Positions 10,041 to 19,876 of a stretch of 64,000 nt of DNA are shown piece after piece. The notes beneath the pieces are model-generated. The model was not told the DNA's origin. It saw only the letters and a list, made by a program, of their open reading frames with translations, and did not search any database. Source of the stretch: Caulobacter sp. 602-1 (GTDB taxonomy: Bacteria > Pseudomonadota > Alphaproteobacteria > Caulobacterales > Caulobacteraceae); assembly GCF_003931565.1 (NCBI RefSeq), contig NZ_RRYI01000001.1, forward strand, positions 744,001 through 808,000. Reading direction: 5' to 3'. The translations under genes and the position numbers were made by a program. Positions within the stretch are counted from its first letter, which is position 1. Every line of letters starts with the position of its first letter.

Positions 10041-10326
10041 GGGCGCTACGCACTCTCTACAGGCGGGGCCGCGCACGTTCGATGGCGGGGGCCGCGGGGC
10101 GCAAGTCGTCTTCCGCGACCTGCTACATATGAACATAGGACTCTATGTCGCGATTCACCAGGGGAGAGAGTCTCGATTCGAGACTCACCTGTGAACCACA
10201 TCTTTCAGCCTGTGGATAAAACACGTCGGATTCGGGGCGGTTCCCCGCCTGAATCTGGCCCCTTTCCCTCGGGGGATTCCGCCACTAGGTTCGCACCCTT
10301 TCCTCAACGGCGACGTTTAAGAGTCC
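10041..10326. promoter_or_regulatory. accA upstream region with nine GANTC sites and a consensus DnaA box
   Basis: This 286-base divergent intergenic region holds nine GANTC (CcrM) sites starting at 10139, 10152, 10168, 10175, 10182, 10229, 10251, 10275 and 10321; the last abuts the accA ATG. A perfect 8-bp-arm palindrome at 10168-10186 contains three of them. Another palindrome (ACATAG/CTATGT, 10133-10148) contains the first. TGTGGATAA at 10211-10219 is the complement of the DnaA box TTATCCACA. CGATTCG at 10174-10180 matches the GcrA/CcrM-preferred YGAKTCK pattern. The sites are seen; their regulatory use is inferred. Confidence 0.6.
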
Positions 10327-11289
10327 ATGGCCGCCCATTATCTCGATTTCGAACGCCCAATCGCTGATCTGGAAAGCAAGATCGAAGAGCTGAGCAAGCT
10401 CTCCGAGACCGCCGGACCGGGTGCGTTCGATCTCGAGATCCAGGCCCTGCGCGACCGCGCCCAGGAGCTCCGCAAGGAGGCCTACGCCAATCTCGACGCC
10501 TGGCAGAAGACCATGGTCGCCCGCCACCCGCAGCGGCCGCACCTGCGCGATTATGTCGCGGGCCTGATCGACGAGTTCGTCGAGCTGCGCGGCGACCGCA
10601 AGTTCGCCGACGACCAGGCCATCGTCGGGGGCCTGGGCCGCTTCCGCGGCCAGCCGGTCGTGGTCATGGGCCACGAGAAGGGCCACGACACGACCACGCG
10701 CCTGAAGCACAATTTCGGCATGGCCCGCCCCGAGGGCTACCGCAAGGCCGTCCGCCTGATGGACATGGCCGAGCGCTTCAGCCTGCCGGTCATCACCTTC
10801 GTCGACACCGCCGGCGCCTATCCGGGCCTGGGGGCCGAGGAGCGCGGCCAGGCCGAGGCCATCGCCCGCTCGACCGAGCGCTGCCTGACCCTGGGTGTCC
10901 CGATGGTCGCCACCATCGTCGGCGAGGGCGGTTCGGGCGGGGCCATCGCCCTGGCCGGCGCCAACCGGGTGCTGATCCTGGAGCACTCGATCTATTCGGT
11001 GATCTCGCCGGAAGGCGCGGCCTCGATCCTGTGGCGCGACGGCGCCCGGGCCAAGGACGCGGCCACCCAGATGCGGATCACCGCCCAGGACCTGATCAAG
11101 CTGGGCATCGTCGACCGCATCGTCGACGAGCCCGCCGGCGGCGCCCACTCGAACGGCGAGGTCGCCATCCAGGCCGTCGGCGACGCGGTCGAGGAAGAGC
11201 TGAAGGCCATGGCCCAGATGAGCGCCAAGCAGCTGCGCGAGCAGCGCGCCGAGCGCTTCTACGCCATCGGCCGCGCCGGCCTGCAGTAG
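10327..11289 (+). CDS. accA: Acetyl-CoA carboxylase carboxyltransferase subunit alpha
   Basis: A 320-residue AccA, the alpha subunit of the carboxyltransferase that moves carboxyl from carboxybiotin to acetyl-CoA, the first committed step in fatty acid synthesis; it works with AccD. The sequence begins with the classic FERPIADLESKIEELSKL helix and contains RHPQRPHLRDYVAGLIDEF, FGMARPEGYRKAVRLM, FVDTAGAYPGLGAEERGQAEAIARS and the oxyanion-hole region IVGEGGSGGAIALAGAN. Length is normal. The promoter region is unusually dense in CcrM sites and carries a DnaA box, suggesting cell-cycle control. Confidence 0.97.
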   Translation: MAAHYLDFERPIADLESKIEELSKLSETAGPGAFDLEIQALRDRAQELRKEAYANLDAWQKTMVARHPQRPHLRDYVAGLIDEFVELRGDRKFADDQAIVGGLGRFRGQPVVVMGHEKGHDTTTRLKHNFGMARPEGYRKAVRLMDMAERFSLPVITFVDTAGAYPGLGAEERGQAEAIARSTERCLTLGVPMVATIVGEGGSGGAIALAGANRVLILEHSIYSVISPEGAASILWRDGARAKDAATQMRITAQDLIKLGIVDRIVDEPAGGAHSNGEVAIQAVGDAVEEELKAMAQMSAKQLREQRAERFYAIGRAGLQ

Positions 11290-11334
11290 GGCCGCTCTGG
11301 CCTCTTGCCTGACCCTAGGGTCACCCCCGCATAG

Positions 11335-12342
<1,008 letters not shown>

Positions 12343-12400
12343 GGGGGCGGTCTGGTCTTCCATCTCCTTTGATGGGAAAGGGGCGGGGCTGGTAGGCGGG

Positions 12401-12530
12401 CGCTGGCCCCCTCCACCGGCTTCGCCGGTCCCCCTCCCCCAAAGGGGGAGGAGAGGGGAGCCAGCGCGGCATATGTCCAGCTGGCCCCCTTCGGCCCTCT
12501 GGGCCACCTCCCCCGCGTCGCGGGGGAGGA
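12401..12530. repeat. Composite GC-rich palindromic intergenic repeat
   Basis: Two nested elements between convergent genes. The first has CGCTGG/CCAGCG outer arms (12401-12406, 12461-12466) enclosing ACCGGC/GCCGGT and CCCCTCCCCC/GGGGGAG hairpins. The second is an 11-bp-arm palindrome CCTCCCCCGCG-T-CGCGGGGGAGG at 12507-12529. These share sequence with repeats near 5519, 25880, 31391 and 60001. They probably act as terminators for both flanking genes. Confidence 0.7.
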
Positions 12531-12542
12531 TCTTGCCGGCGG

Positions 12543-14825
12543 CTACTTCCGCTTCTTGCGGAACTCCTCGGCCTTCTCCTGGCGGATCTCCGCCCGCAGG
12601 CGCTTCGGAGCCGACTTGTCGACCTCGTCGCCGGTGGCGGCCAGGACCTCGTTGGCGAATTCCAGGTCCATCAGCTTCATGCGCTTGATCTCGTCGCGCA
12701 GGCGGGCGGCGGTCTCGAACTCCAGGTTGGCGGCGGCCTCGCGCATCTTGGCCTCCAGGTCCTTGAGCGCGGCCTTGAAGTTGTCGCCGCTGAACGGGCG
12801 GTCGTCGGTCTCGGACATGCCCATGGGGACCAGCACGCGGTCGCCGCGCTCGTAGGGGCTGTTGAGAATGTCCTTGATGTCGCGCTTGACGCTCTCGGGC
12901 GTGATGCCGTGCTCGATATTGTAGGCGTGCTGCTTCTCGCGACGGCGGGCGGTCTCGGCCATGGCCCGCTCCATCGAGCCGGTGATCCGGTCGGCATAGA
13001 GCACGACCTTGCCGTCGACATTGCGGGCGGCGCGGCCGATGGTCTGGATCAGGCTGGTCTCCGAGCGCAGGAAGCCTTCCTTGTCGGCGTCCAGAATGGC
13101 CACGAAGCCGCACTCGGGGATGTCCAGGCCCTCGCGCAGCAGGTTGATGCCGACGAGGACATCGATATTGCCCATCCGCAGCTCGCGGATGATCTCGATG
13201 CGCTCCAGGGTGTCGACGTCGCTGTGCATGTAGCGGACGCGGATGCCCTGTTCGTTGAGGTACTCGGTCAGGTCCTCGGCCATCTTCTTGGTCAGGACGG
13301 TGACCAGGGTGCGGTAGCCCTTCTTGATGGTCTGGCGGATCTCGTCGACCACGTCGTCGACCTGGCTGGCGCCGTCCTTGGCGACCGGGCGCACCTCGAC
13401 CGGCGGGTCGATCAGGCCGGTGGGGCGGATGACCTGCTCGGCGAAGACGCCGCCGGCCCGCTCCAGCTCCCACGAGGCCGGGGTGGCGCTGACATGCACC
13501 GACTGCGGGCGCATGGCGTCCCACTCCTCGAACTTGAGAGGGCGGTTGTCGAGCGCGCTGGGCAGGCGGAAGCCGTACTCGGCCAGGGTCCATTTGCGGT
13601 TGCGGTCGCCCTTGTACATGGCGCCGATCTGCGGAACCGTCTGGTGGCTCTCGTCGGTGAACAGCAGGGCGTTGTCGGGGATGTATTCGAAGAAGGTCGG
13701 CGGCGGCTCGCCCGGCTGGCGGCCGGAGAGATAGCGGCTGTAGTTCTCGATGCCGGCGCACGAGCCGGTGGTCTCGATCATCTCGAGGTCGAAATTGGTC
13801 CGCTGCTCCAGGCGCTGGGCCTCCAGCAGCTTGCCGTTCTCGTACATCCAGGCCAGGCGCTCCTTCAGCTCGGCGCGGATGGCGATGATCGCCTGGCGCA
13901 GGGTCGGGCGCGGGGTGACGTGGTGGCTGTTGGCGTAGACCTTGATGGTCTCCAGCTCGGCGGTCTTCTTGCCGGTCAGGGTGTCGAACTCGGAGATCGC
14001 CTCGACCTCGTCGCCGAACAGGGTCACGCGCCAGGCGCGGTCCTCGTAGTGGGCGGGGAAGATCTCGATGGTGTCGCCCCGGCGGCGGAAGGTGCCGCGC
14101 TCGAAGGCCATCTCGTTGCGCTTGTACTGCTGGGCCACCAGGTCGGCGATCAGCTGCTTCTCGTCCACCCGGTCGCCGACCGTCAGGGTGAAGGTCATGG
14201 CCGTGTAGGTCTCGACCGAGCCGATGCCGTAGATGCAGCTGACCGAGGCCACGACGATGACGTCGTCGCGCTCCAGGATCGCTCGGGTGGCCGAGTGGCG
14301 CATCCGGTCGATCTGCTCGTTGATGGAGCTGTCCTTCTCGATATAGGTGTCGGTCCGGGGCACATAGGCCTCCGGCTGGTAGTAGTCGTAGTAGCTGACG
14401 AAGTACTCGACCGCGTTCTCCGGGAAGAACGACTTCATCTCGCTGTAGAGCTGGGCGGCCAGGGTCTTGTTTGGGGCCAGGATCAGCGCCGGGCGCTGGG
14501 TGGCGGCGATGACCTGGGCCATGGTGAAGGTCTTGCCCGAGCCGGTGACGCCCAGCAGCACCTGGTCCTGGTCGCCGTTGTTGATGCCCTCGACCAGCTC
14601 CTTGATCGCCGTCGGCTGGTCGCCGGCCGGCTGGTAGTCGGAGACCAGCTTGAATTTCTTGCCGCCCTCGGACTTGTCCGGCCGCGCGGGGCGGTGCGGG
14701 GTCCAGAGCATGGGCATGGTCGTGTCGGCGACGTCCTGGACGGTGTCCCCAAGGGTATCCAGGACGAAGGGCGTCGAGACGTCGGAAACGCCCCCAAGAG
14801 GCGCGGTGTCGGGGGTGCGAGGCAT
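12543..14825 (-). CDS. uvrB: Excinuclease ABC subunit B
   Basis: A 760-residue UvrB, the damage-verifying helicase-like subunit of nucleotide excision repair. Walker A GVTGSGKT is at residues 92-99, followed by the beta-hairpin region [12 protein letters not shown], the DESH box ([11 protein letters not shown]), helicase motifs V and VI ([22 protein letters not shown]), and a C-terminal UvrC-binding UVR motif ([25 protein letters not shown]). About 55 extra residues precede the usual [13 protein letters not shown] start, which is common in alphaproteobacteria. No GTTC-N7-GTTC LexA box is visible within 85 bases upstream, so LexA control is not evident. Confidence 0.97.
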   Translation of the reverse strand: MPRTPDTAPLGGVSDVSTPFVLDTLGDTVQDVADTTMPMLWTPHRPARPDKSEGGKKFKLVSDYQPAGDQPTAIKELVEGINNGDQDQVLLGVTGSGKTFTMAQVIAATQRPALILAPNKTLAAQLYSEMKSFFPENAVEYFVSYYDYYQPEAYVPRTDTYIEKDSSINEQIDRMRHSATRAILERDDVIVVASVSCIYGIGSVETYTAMTFTLTVGDRVDEKQLIADLVAQQYKRNEMAFERGTFRRRGDTIEIFPAHYEDRAWRVTLFGDEVEAISEFDTLTGKKTAELETIKVYANSHHVTPRPTLRQAIIAIRAELKERLAWMYENGKLLEAQRLEQRTNFDLEMIETTGSCAGIENYSRYLSGRQPGEPPPTFFEYIPDNALLFTDESHQTVPQIGAMYKGDRNRKWTLAEYGFRLPSALDNRPLKFEEWDAMRPQSVHVSATPASWELERAGGVFAEQVIRPTGLIDPPVEVRPVAKDGASQVDDVVDEIRQTIKKGYRTLVTVLTKKMAEDLTEYLNEQGIRVRYMHSDVDTLERIEIIRELRMGNIDVLVGINLLREGLDIPECGFVAILDADKEGFLRSETSLIQTIGRAARNVDGKVVLYADRITGSMERAMAETARRREKQHAYNIEHGITPESVKRDIKDILNSPYERGDRVLVPMGMSETDDRPFSGDNFKAALKDLEAKMREAAANLEFETAARLRDEIKRMKLMDLEFANEVLAATGDEVDKSAPKRLRAEIRQEKAEEFRKKRK

Positions 14826-14909
14826 GGCCTCAAGTTAGGGACCCGCGCGGCCCGCGGCTAGGGGGGCTGCTGACGGCGAGTGGCAGCAGCGTGGCGGGAG
14901 GTGGCGGTG

Positions 14910-16412
14910 CTAGATCCGTCCCCAGTAGGTTCCCGCCAGCGGCACGGTCAGCACGCGGCCCCAGCGGGCGACGGCCGCCTGGACCTCGGGACGGGCCTGG
15001 ACGCTTTCGAGGCGGGCGTGGAAGGCCTTTTCATAGGCGGACTCGGCGGGCGACGGGCGGGCCGTGCGGAAGGCCTCCAGCGCCACGCCGCGGGTGACCG
15101 GGTCGTCCAGCCGCTGGACATAGAGCGCGGCGGCTTCGTCGAGCAGCTCGGCGCAGACCTGGGCCTTGGTCACCGCGCCGCCATTGTCCTTCCAGCGCGC
15201 GACCATCGACCGGGCCATGGCGCGGGCTGCGGCCAGATCGCCCAACTGGGCCTTGGCGCAGGCGAGGCCCGCGTCGCGCCACATCAAGCCGAAAGGCGAG
15301 CTCTGCTTCTCCTTGACCGACTCGAGCACCTTCAGCGCCCGCGCGGCCTGGCCGGCGTCGATCAGCAGCTCGGCGCGGTTGATGCGCTGGCTGACCGCGT
15401 CCTTGCCCTCGGCCTCGATCATGATCCTGTCGGCGTCCTCGTAGCGGCCGAGGGCGGACAGGGTATAGGCGTGGCTGTTCAGCATCCACGAGCGCTGGTC
15501 GTCGGCGTCCTCGAAGGTCTCCCCGGCCTTCAGGCGGCGGATGTGGTCCTCGCCCAGGGCCAAAGCCTCGTCATAGCGGCCGAGCGCCCGAAGGGCGTCG
15601 ATTTCGCTGGTGACGTTGATGAGCAGCTCGGGCTGGCGACGACGCGCCTCGCGCCAGCGTTCCAGGTCGATCGTCTGGACCTTCAGCCAGTCGAAGCGGC
15701 CGGCGGCCTCCATCTCGGGCCAGATCTTCTCGAAGCGGCGATCCTGGGCCACGTCGAGCAGCGCGAGCGGGTCCGTCGTGCGGTCCAGCAGCGCGAGAGC
15801 CTTGGTCTTGTCGCCGCCCTCGACGGCGATGCGCGCCAGGGACTGGGCCCAACCGTTGTCGACGGCGTCGCGGCCGGCGGCGTCTCGCCACGGCACCGCG
15901 CGCAGGTGGGTGAGCAGGTCGGCGGTCAGGGCCGTGTCGCCCCGGGCGCGCTCGGTCGCCCAGCCGAAGGCGCGTGGATCGGTGTCGGCGAAGACGCTCG
16001 CGTCCACGTCGATCAGGCGGCCGACCGCGCCGATGAAGGTTCTGGTGTCGCGCCGGCGCTCGCCGTCCCGTAGCAGAACCCAGTTGGCGGCCAGGATCTC
16101 GCCGCGGTCCTGGGCGATCGGCGCCAGGCGCGTGGCGGCCGAAAGCGCGGTGGGAGAGTCCGCCTTGGCGCAGGCCAGCACCATCAGCAGGGCCACGCGC
16201 TGGAAGGGCGAGGGCAGGTCCTTCAGCCCGGGATCGGCCTCTATCCGCGCCAGCCGGGCCTCGACCGGCTTACAGAGCGACGGATCGTTCTTGCCGGTGA
16301 ACAGCATGTCGGCGACGGCCGCGACCTCGGTCTTGAGGTCCGGCGCTGGCGGCGCGGGCGCGGCCTGAATGGCGAGGGCGGCGGCGAGGACGAAGGGGAC
16401 AAACAGGGCCAT
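14910..16412 (-). CDS. Exported TPR-like hypothetical protein
   Basis: A 500-residue protein with an N-terminal signal peptide (hydrophobic residues 2-17, likely cut near AIQAAPA). The body is helical with TPR-like pairs, clearest around residues 280-400 (for example LGRYDEALALGEDHIRRL, LGRYEDADRIMIEAE, DAGQAARALKVLE). It is probably a periplasmic scaffold; function unknown. It lies 117 bases downstream of the nuclease operon on the same strand and could be read through from it, but the gap makes its own promoter more likely. Confidence 0.7.
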   Translation of the reverse strand: MALFVPFVLAAALAIQAAPAPPAPDLKTEVAAVADMLFTGKNDPSLCKPVEARLARIEADPGLKDLPSPFQRVALLMVLACAKADSPTALSAATRLAPIAQDRGEILAANWVLLRDGERRRDTRTFIGAVGRLIDVDASVFADTDPRAFGWATERARGDTALTADLLTHLRAVPWRDAAGRDAVDNGWAQSLARIAVEGGDKTKALALLDRTTDPLALLDVAQDRRFEKIWPEMEAAGRFDWLKVQTIDLERWREARRRQPELLINVTSEIDALRALGRYDEALALGEDHIRRLKAGETFEDADDQRSWMLNSHAYTLSALGRYEDADRIMIEAEGKDAVSQRINRAELLIDAGQAARALKVLESVKEKQSSPFGLMWRDAGLACAKAQLGDLAAARAMARSMVARWKDNGGAVTKAQVCAELLDEAAALYVQRLDDPVTRGVALEAFRTARPSPAESAYEKAFHARLESVQARPEVQAAVARWGRVLTVPLAGTYWGRI

Positions 16413-16529
16413 GCCGCGAACACAGCATGTTCACGGGCGGGGAACAATGCCCGGTTGAGCCTGGGGCGCGTTCGGGTTCAGGAGCTCCCCGCCCGGGCCG
16501 CCGGCGCGTTTCGGTCCATGCAGGACGGT

Positions 16530-17426
16530 TTAGTCCCTCACCTCATTCGCGCAGCCCTGGCCGTGTCCCCAGAAGCTGCCCTTGCTGCTTTCCAGGATGT
16601 TCTGGTCGCGGCGGGGCAGGGCGGTCAGGAAGTCGAGGCCGGTCTCGACCTCCAGCTGGCTGATCGGGACGATGAACTTGTCCGACGGCGTCTTCCTGTA
16701 GGCCTTGTTGTCGAGGCGAAAGCCGATCGCCCGGCCGCGCTGCACGTCGTACAGAACCTTGAAATAGGCGGCCGGCGACAGGATCTTGTAAGGCCCCTTG
16801 CCGATCCACAGCGCGCTGGAGCCGTAGATCGGGCCGGTGATGACGATCACGTCCTGGTGGCCGCCGCACAGCACGGCCGCGCGCACGTCCTCCTCCAGGA
16901 ACCGCCACTGGGCGCGGTTGAATCCGGCCCCGACCTGCGGCGACATGTTGCTCATGTAGAAGCTGTCGTCGGTCAGGGGCTGGCTGGACTTGAAGTCGGC
17001 CGCCGGGGCCTGGTGGCCGCGATCGCGGGGATTGGCCGGATCGGTATAGTCCTGCGGCGTCGGGCTGAAGCCCTTGGCGTCGGGATCGGCGCGGAAATTG
17101 TCCTTGCGCTTGGCGGGCCCGGTCAGGGCGGCCGGCGACAGCCGCTCGATCACCCAGTCGGGATTGCGCGTCTCCTTGTTGAACGACACGGCGTAGCCGT
17201 CGCGGCAGATCAGGATCTGCCTGGCCAGCGCGTCGTCGCCGCGATGCCGGGGCAGGCCGACCTGGGCGAAGCGGGCCAGGCAGGCCGCCGGGGCGGGATC
17301 GGCCCGCGCGCCTTTCTGCGGCGTCCCCGGCGGCGTGGCCTGGGCCCACGAAGCGTCTGGGGCGAGGGCGGCGAAGGCGGGCGCCAGCGCCAGCAGCGCG
17401 GCCCCGAGCAGGCTTGAGCGAAGCAT
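16530..17426 (-). CDS. Exported DNA/RNA non-specific endonuclease (NUC1/NucA type)
   Basis: A 298-residue beta-beta-alpha-Me endonuclease. A signal peptide occupies residues 1-29 (ending ASWAQA), so the enzyme is periplasmic or secreted. The DRGH motif at 135-138 supplies the catalytic histidine, and YMSNMSPQ (metal-ligand Asn region) with FNRAQW at 169-174 follow as in Serratia nuclease. Downstream, VYDVQRGRAIGFRLDN and FLTALP match the family tail. The gene starts 36 bases after a small membrane protein gene; two such genes and this nuclease form one apparent operon. Likely roles are nucleic-acid scavenging or attack on foreign DNA. No immunity inhibitor gene is recognised. Confidence 0.88.
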   Translation of the reverse strand: MLRSSLLGAALLALAPAFAALAPDASWAQATPPGTPQKGARADPAPAACLARFAQVGLPRHRGDDALARQILICRDGYAVSFNKETRNPDWVIERLSPAALTGPAKRKDNFRADPDAKGFSPTPQDYTDPANPRDRGHQAPAADFKSSQPLTDDSFYMSNMSPQVGAGFNRAQWRFLEEDVRAAVLCGGHQDVIVITGPIYGSSALWIGKGPYKILSPAAYFKVLYDVQRGRAIGFRLDNKAYRKTPSDKFIVPISQLEVETGLDFLTALPRRDQNILESSKGSFWGHGQGCANEVRD

Positions 17427-17462
17427 CGCGGTCTCTCCCGTCTCGCGGTCAGCTTTCGGCGG

Positions 17463-17933
17463 TCAGGTCTGGCTGGCGTCGCCGGTGTTGGCCGTGCCGC
17501 CCGTGCCGCCGCCGCTGTTGCTGGAGATGCCCTTGGAGATGATGAAGCTGCCGCCGCTGATGCCGATCAGGCCCAGCACGGTCGGCGGCACCTCGACGAA
17601 GGCCCCGGCCTCGATCGACAGCAGCAGGAAGAGCCCGGCCACCACGAAGGTGAAGATCAGGAACTGGAAGCGCGACAGGCTGGCCTTGACCGGCACGCGG
17701 CGGACGGCGGCGGCCACCGCGTCGGCGCTTGGGGCCTGACCGCCGGCGGCGGTGACGGCCGCGACCAGGGCCGCCTTCAGCGCCGTCTCGGACGGGATCT
17801 CGGCGATCAGCCCGTCCAGCTCGCCGCGCTTGGTGGCCAGCCGCCAGGCGACCACGGCCGCGAAGCCCAGGATGATGGCGACGACGGCGACGCCGACGAT
17901 GTAGGCCAGCAGGCCCCAGGGCGTGTTGATCAT
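17463..17933 (-). CDS. Small membrane protein B of the nuclease operon
   Basis: A 156-residue inner-membrane protein without an assigned family. The first membrane segment is at about residues 8-30. A soluble helix-rich stretch follows (about 31-83), then S-x-S-R-F-Q leads into two further membrane segments (about 88-107 and 113-135). A Gly/Ser/Thr-rich tail ends the protein. The segment from SLSRFQ to IISKG shows the same residue spacing as the upstream gene product (S-x-x-R-[LF]-Q, then P, L, S-x-G-x-x-I-x-x-K), so the two are probably distant paralogues. A GAGGGGG Shine-Dalgarno overlaps the upstream stop. Confidence 0.7.
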   Translation of the reverse strand: MINTPWGLLAYIVGVAVVAIILGFAAVVAWRLATKRGELDGLIAEIPSETALKAALVAAVTAAGGQAPSADAVAAAVRRVPVKASLSRFQFLIFTFVVAGLFLLLSIEAGAFVEVPPTVLGLIGISGGSFIISKGISSNSGGGTGGTANTGDASQT

Positions 17934-17945
17934 GATGCGTCCCCC

Positions 17946-18269
17946 TCAGGTGCGTTCGTAGAACTTGCCGCCGATGTGCACGCCGAGGCTGGCGGCCAGG
18001 ATCGAGAGCGCCTCGGTCGGGAGTTCGGGCAACTTGTCGGCGTGGGCCGAGACCGCCTGCAGCCCCAGGGTCGCGTACCAGCCGGCGAACCCGACCGCGA
18101 CGCCCAGGGCCTGCAGTCGCGCGGGCGACACGCCGCCGGTCCTGGGGTTGACGATCAGCCCCCGGATGTCGCCGCCGGAAAGGCCCTTCAGCAGTAGCAC
18201 CGCGGCGATCACGGCCAGCCAGGCCAGCAGGCCATATTCGGCATAGTGGACGAGCGGCTTCAGCGACAT
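17946..18269 (-). CDS. Small membrane protein A of the nuclease operon
   Basis: A 107-residue membrane protein, first gene of the apparent operon (12 bases from gene B). One membrane segment spans about residues 10-28. The segment SPARLQALGVAVGF begins a second, and LPELPTEALSILAASLGVHIGGK a third. That C-terminal part mirrors protein B. Upstream on the minus strand, TTGACA (18409 to 18404) is a perfect -35 box, but no good -10 element follows at 17 bases. Holin-like size and topology are noted, without proof of such a role. Confidence 0.65.
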   Translation of the reverse strand: MSLKPLVHYAEYGLLAWLAVIAAVLLLKGLSGGDIRGLIVNPRTGGVSPARLQALGVAVGFAGWYATLGLQAVSAHADKLPELPTEALSILAASLGVHIGGKFYERT

Positions 18270-18410
18270 GGCGGGCCCGGACGGAGGTCGACGCGAACGA
18301 AAGCCAGAAGAGAAGGGGCGCGCGGCCAGACGCGATGCGCGTCTACGGGCTCGACAGGTTCACGCCCCGATACGGCGCGGACTTTGGCGAGAATTTAATT
18401 CCATGTCAAC

Positions 18411-18833
18411 TCAGGGCTGTTTTTTCAGCCGTTCAAGCGTCAGCGGATCGCGCGCGCCGGCGAAGTACTTGTCGAGGGCCTGCTGGAAGCACGGCTCGTC
18501 CGGCGCGGCGGCCTGGAACAGGGTCAGGGACGAGCGCAGCTTCAGGTCGTCGGGCGATCCGAACACGGCGCGGGCGTCATGGCCGGCCAGGGCCAGGATG
18601 GTCTCGACCGCCTCCACGAGGCGCGGGCCCAGCACGGGATGGGCCAGATAGGCGCGGGCCTCGTCCAGATCGGCGATGGCGTAGAAGCGGGCGGTCGGGC
18701 TGTGGCCCAGGCCGGCGATCTGGGGGAACACGAACCACATCCAGTGACTGGTCTTGCGGCCGCGTTTCAGCTCGGCCAGGGCGGTGTCGTGGACGGTCGT
18801 CTGGGCCTCGACGAAGCGGCTGAGATCCGCCAT
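18411..18833 (-). CDS. DUF1810 family protein
   Basis: A 140-residue cytoplasmic protein of the DUF1810 family. The family signature is clear: LSRFVEAQ near the N-terminus, ELKRGRKTSHWMWFVFPQIAGLG, then ARAYLAHPVLGPRL and the C-terminal DLKLRSSLTLFQ. Structures of the family show a helical fold, but the function remains uncertain. The Met at 18833 (MADLSRF) fits the family better than an upstream one at 18851. The short hairpin GGCTG-T6-CAGCC lies inside the last codons. Confidence 0.88.
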   Translation of the reverse strand: MADLSRFVEAQTTVHDTALAELKRGRKTSHWMWFVFPQIAGLGHSPTARFYAIADLDEARAYLAHPVLGPRLVEAVETILALAGHDARAVFGSPDDLKLRSSLTLFQAAAPDEPCFQQALDKYFAGARDPLTLERLKKQP

Positions 18834-18855
18834 CGCAAACTCCCGATGCAAGTCG

Positions 18856-19761
18856 TTACCGTCCCGAACCGAACCGCCGCGCGGCCCAGTCGATGAACAC
18901 CCGAACGCGCGGGGACAGCTGTCGGCTGCGCGGATAGAGCAGGGACACTGGCGTCGGGGTCGGGGGGAAGTCGGCCAGCACCTCGACCAGGCTTCCCTCG
19001 GCCAGCTGGGCCTCGACCCGGTAGCGTGGGATCTGGATCAGGCCCAGGCCCAGCAGGCCCATGGCCACGGTGTTCTCGGCCGAGTTGACGGTGACGTCGG
19101 CGGACACGGCGATCTGGCGCGGCTTGCCGTCGATCGTCAGTTCCAGCGGGTAGGGATGTCCGGTCCCCGCTTGTAGGAAGCCGACCATGCGGTGGGTCTT
19201 CAGGTCTTCCGGCGCGAGCGGGACGCCCCGGCGTTCCAGATAGGCCGGGGCGGCGCAGGTCACCTCGGGCAGCAGGGCCACGCGGCGGCCGACCATGGCG
19301 CTGTCCTCCAGGTCGCCCAGCCGCAGCACGCAGTCGACGCCCTCGCGCACCAGGTCCACGAGGCGATCGCCCTCTGTCATCTGGATCTTCAGCTCCGGAT
19401 AGCGGGCGAGGAACGCGGGCAGGCCCGGAAAGATGAATCGCCGGGCCAGCGCGCCCTGGACGTCGATCCGCAGCAGGCCGCGCGGCGTGCGCTCGCGGAA
19501 CGCGCCCTCGGCCTCCTCCAGGTCGTCCAGCAGCCGCAGGCAGCGCTGATAGTAGGCCTCGCCGTCCAGGGTGGGACTGACCTGGCGGGTGGTGCGCTGG
19601 AGCAGCCTCACGCCTAGCCGGCTCTCCAGTTGCTGCACGGCCTCTGTGGCGGTCGAGCGGGGCAGGTCGAGATCGGCGGCGGCCTGGGTGAAGCTGCGGC
19701 GCTCCACGATCCGCGTGAACAGCCGCATCGCCTCGAACCGATCCACGTCGTTTGTCTCCAT
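18856..19761 (-). CDS. LysR-family transcriptional regulator
   Basis: A 301-residue LysR-type regulator. The winged helix-turn-helix is at about residues 10-68 (FTRIVERRSFTQAAADLDLPRSTATEAVQQLESRLGVRLLQRT), followed by a substrate-binding domain. It belongs to the DsdC/AaeR-like group common next to short-chain dehydrogenases. It is divergent from two SDR genes and likely controls them. A palindrome, TATTCG-N6-CGAATA, sits immediately upstream of its start. Confidence 0.92.
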   Translation of the reverse strand: METNDVDRFEAMRLFTRIVERRSFTQAAADLDLPRSTATEAVQQLESRLGVRLLQRTTRQVSPTLDGEAYYQRCLRLLDDLEEAEGAFRERTPRGLLRIDVQGALARRFIFPGLPAFLARYPELKIQMTEGDRLVDLVREGVDCVLRLGDLEDSAMVGRRVALLPEVTCAAPAYLERRGVPLAPEDLKTHRMVGFLQAGTGHPYPLELTIDGKPRQIAVSADVTVNSAENTVAMGLLGLGLIQIPRYRVEAQLAEGSLVEVLADFPPTPTPVSLLYPRSRQLSPRVRVFIDWAARRFGSGR

Positions 19762-19779
19762 TATTCGATAATACGAATA
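19762..19779. promoter_or_regulatory. Candidate LysR operator
   Basis: Inverted repeat TATTCG-N6-CGAATA between the divergent LysR and SDR genes, containing the T-N11-A form (ATTCG-N6-CGAAT) typical of LysR boxes. It abuts the LysR start codon, so autorepression with activation of the SDR genes is the simplest reading. Confidence 0.5.
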
Positions 19780-19876
19780 GTCATGTCGCGATTGGCTGAA
19801 TTATTCAACCGGGGCGAAGGCGCATGGTCTCCCAGCCGACACAAGGTCGGCCCCGAAAGAGACCGGAGACATTCCA

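Noticed and set aside
10041..10326. Possible replication origin near accA
   Set aside because: Only one consensus DnaA box is present, with no A/T-rich unwinding element, and the flanking genes are not those of the Caulobacter origin. Treated as a regulated promoter instead.
14826..14910. LexA (SOS) box upstream of uvrB
   Set aside because: No GTTC-N7-GTTC or close variant is present in the upstream gap; the sequence contains neither GTTC nor GAAC.
18414..18433. Terminator after the DUF1810 gene (GGCTG-T6-CAGCC)
   Set aside because: The hairpin lies within the gene's last codons and its T run is in the loop, so it does not have terminator form.
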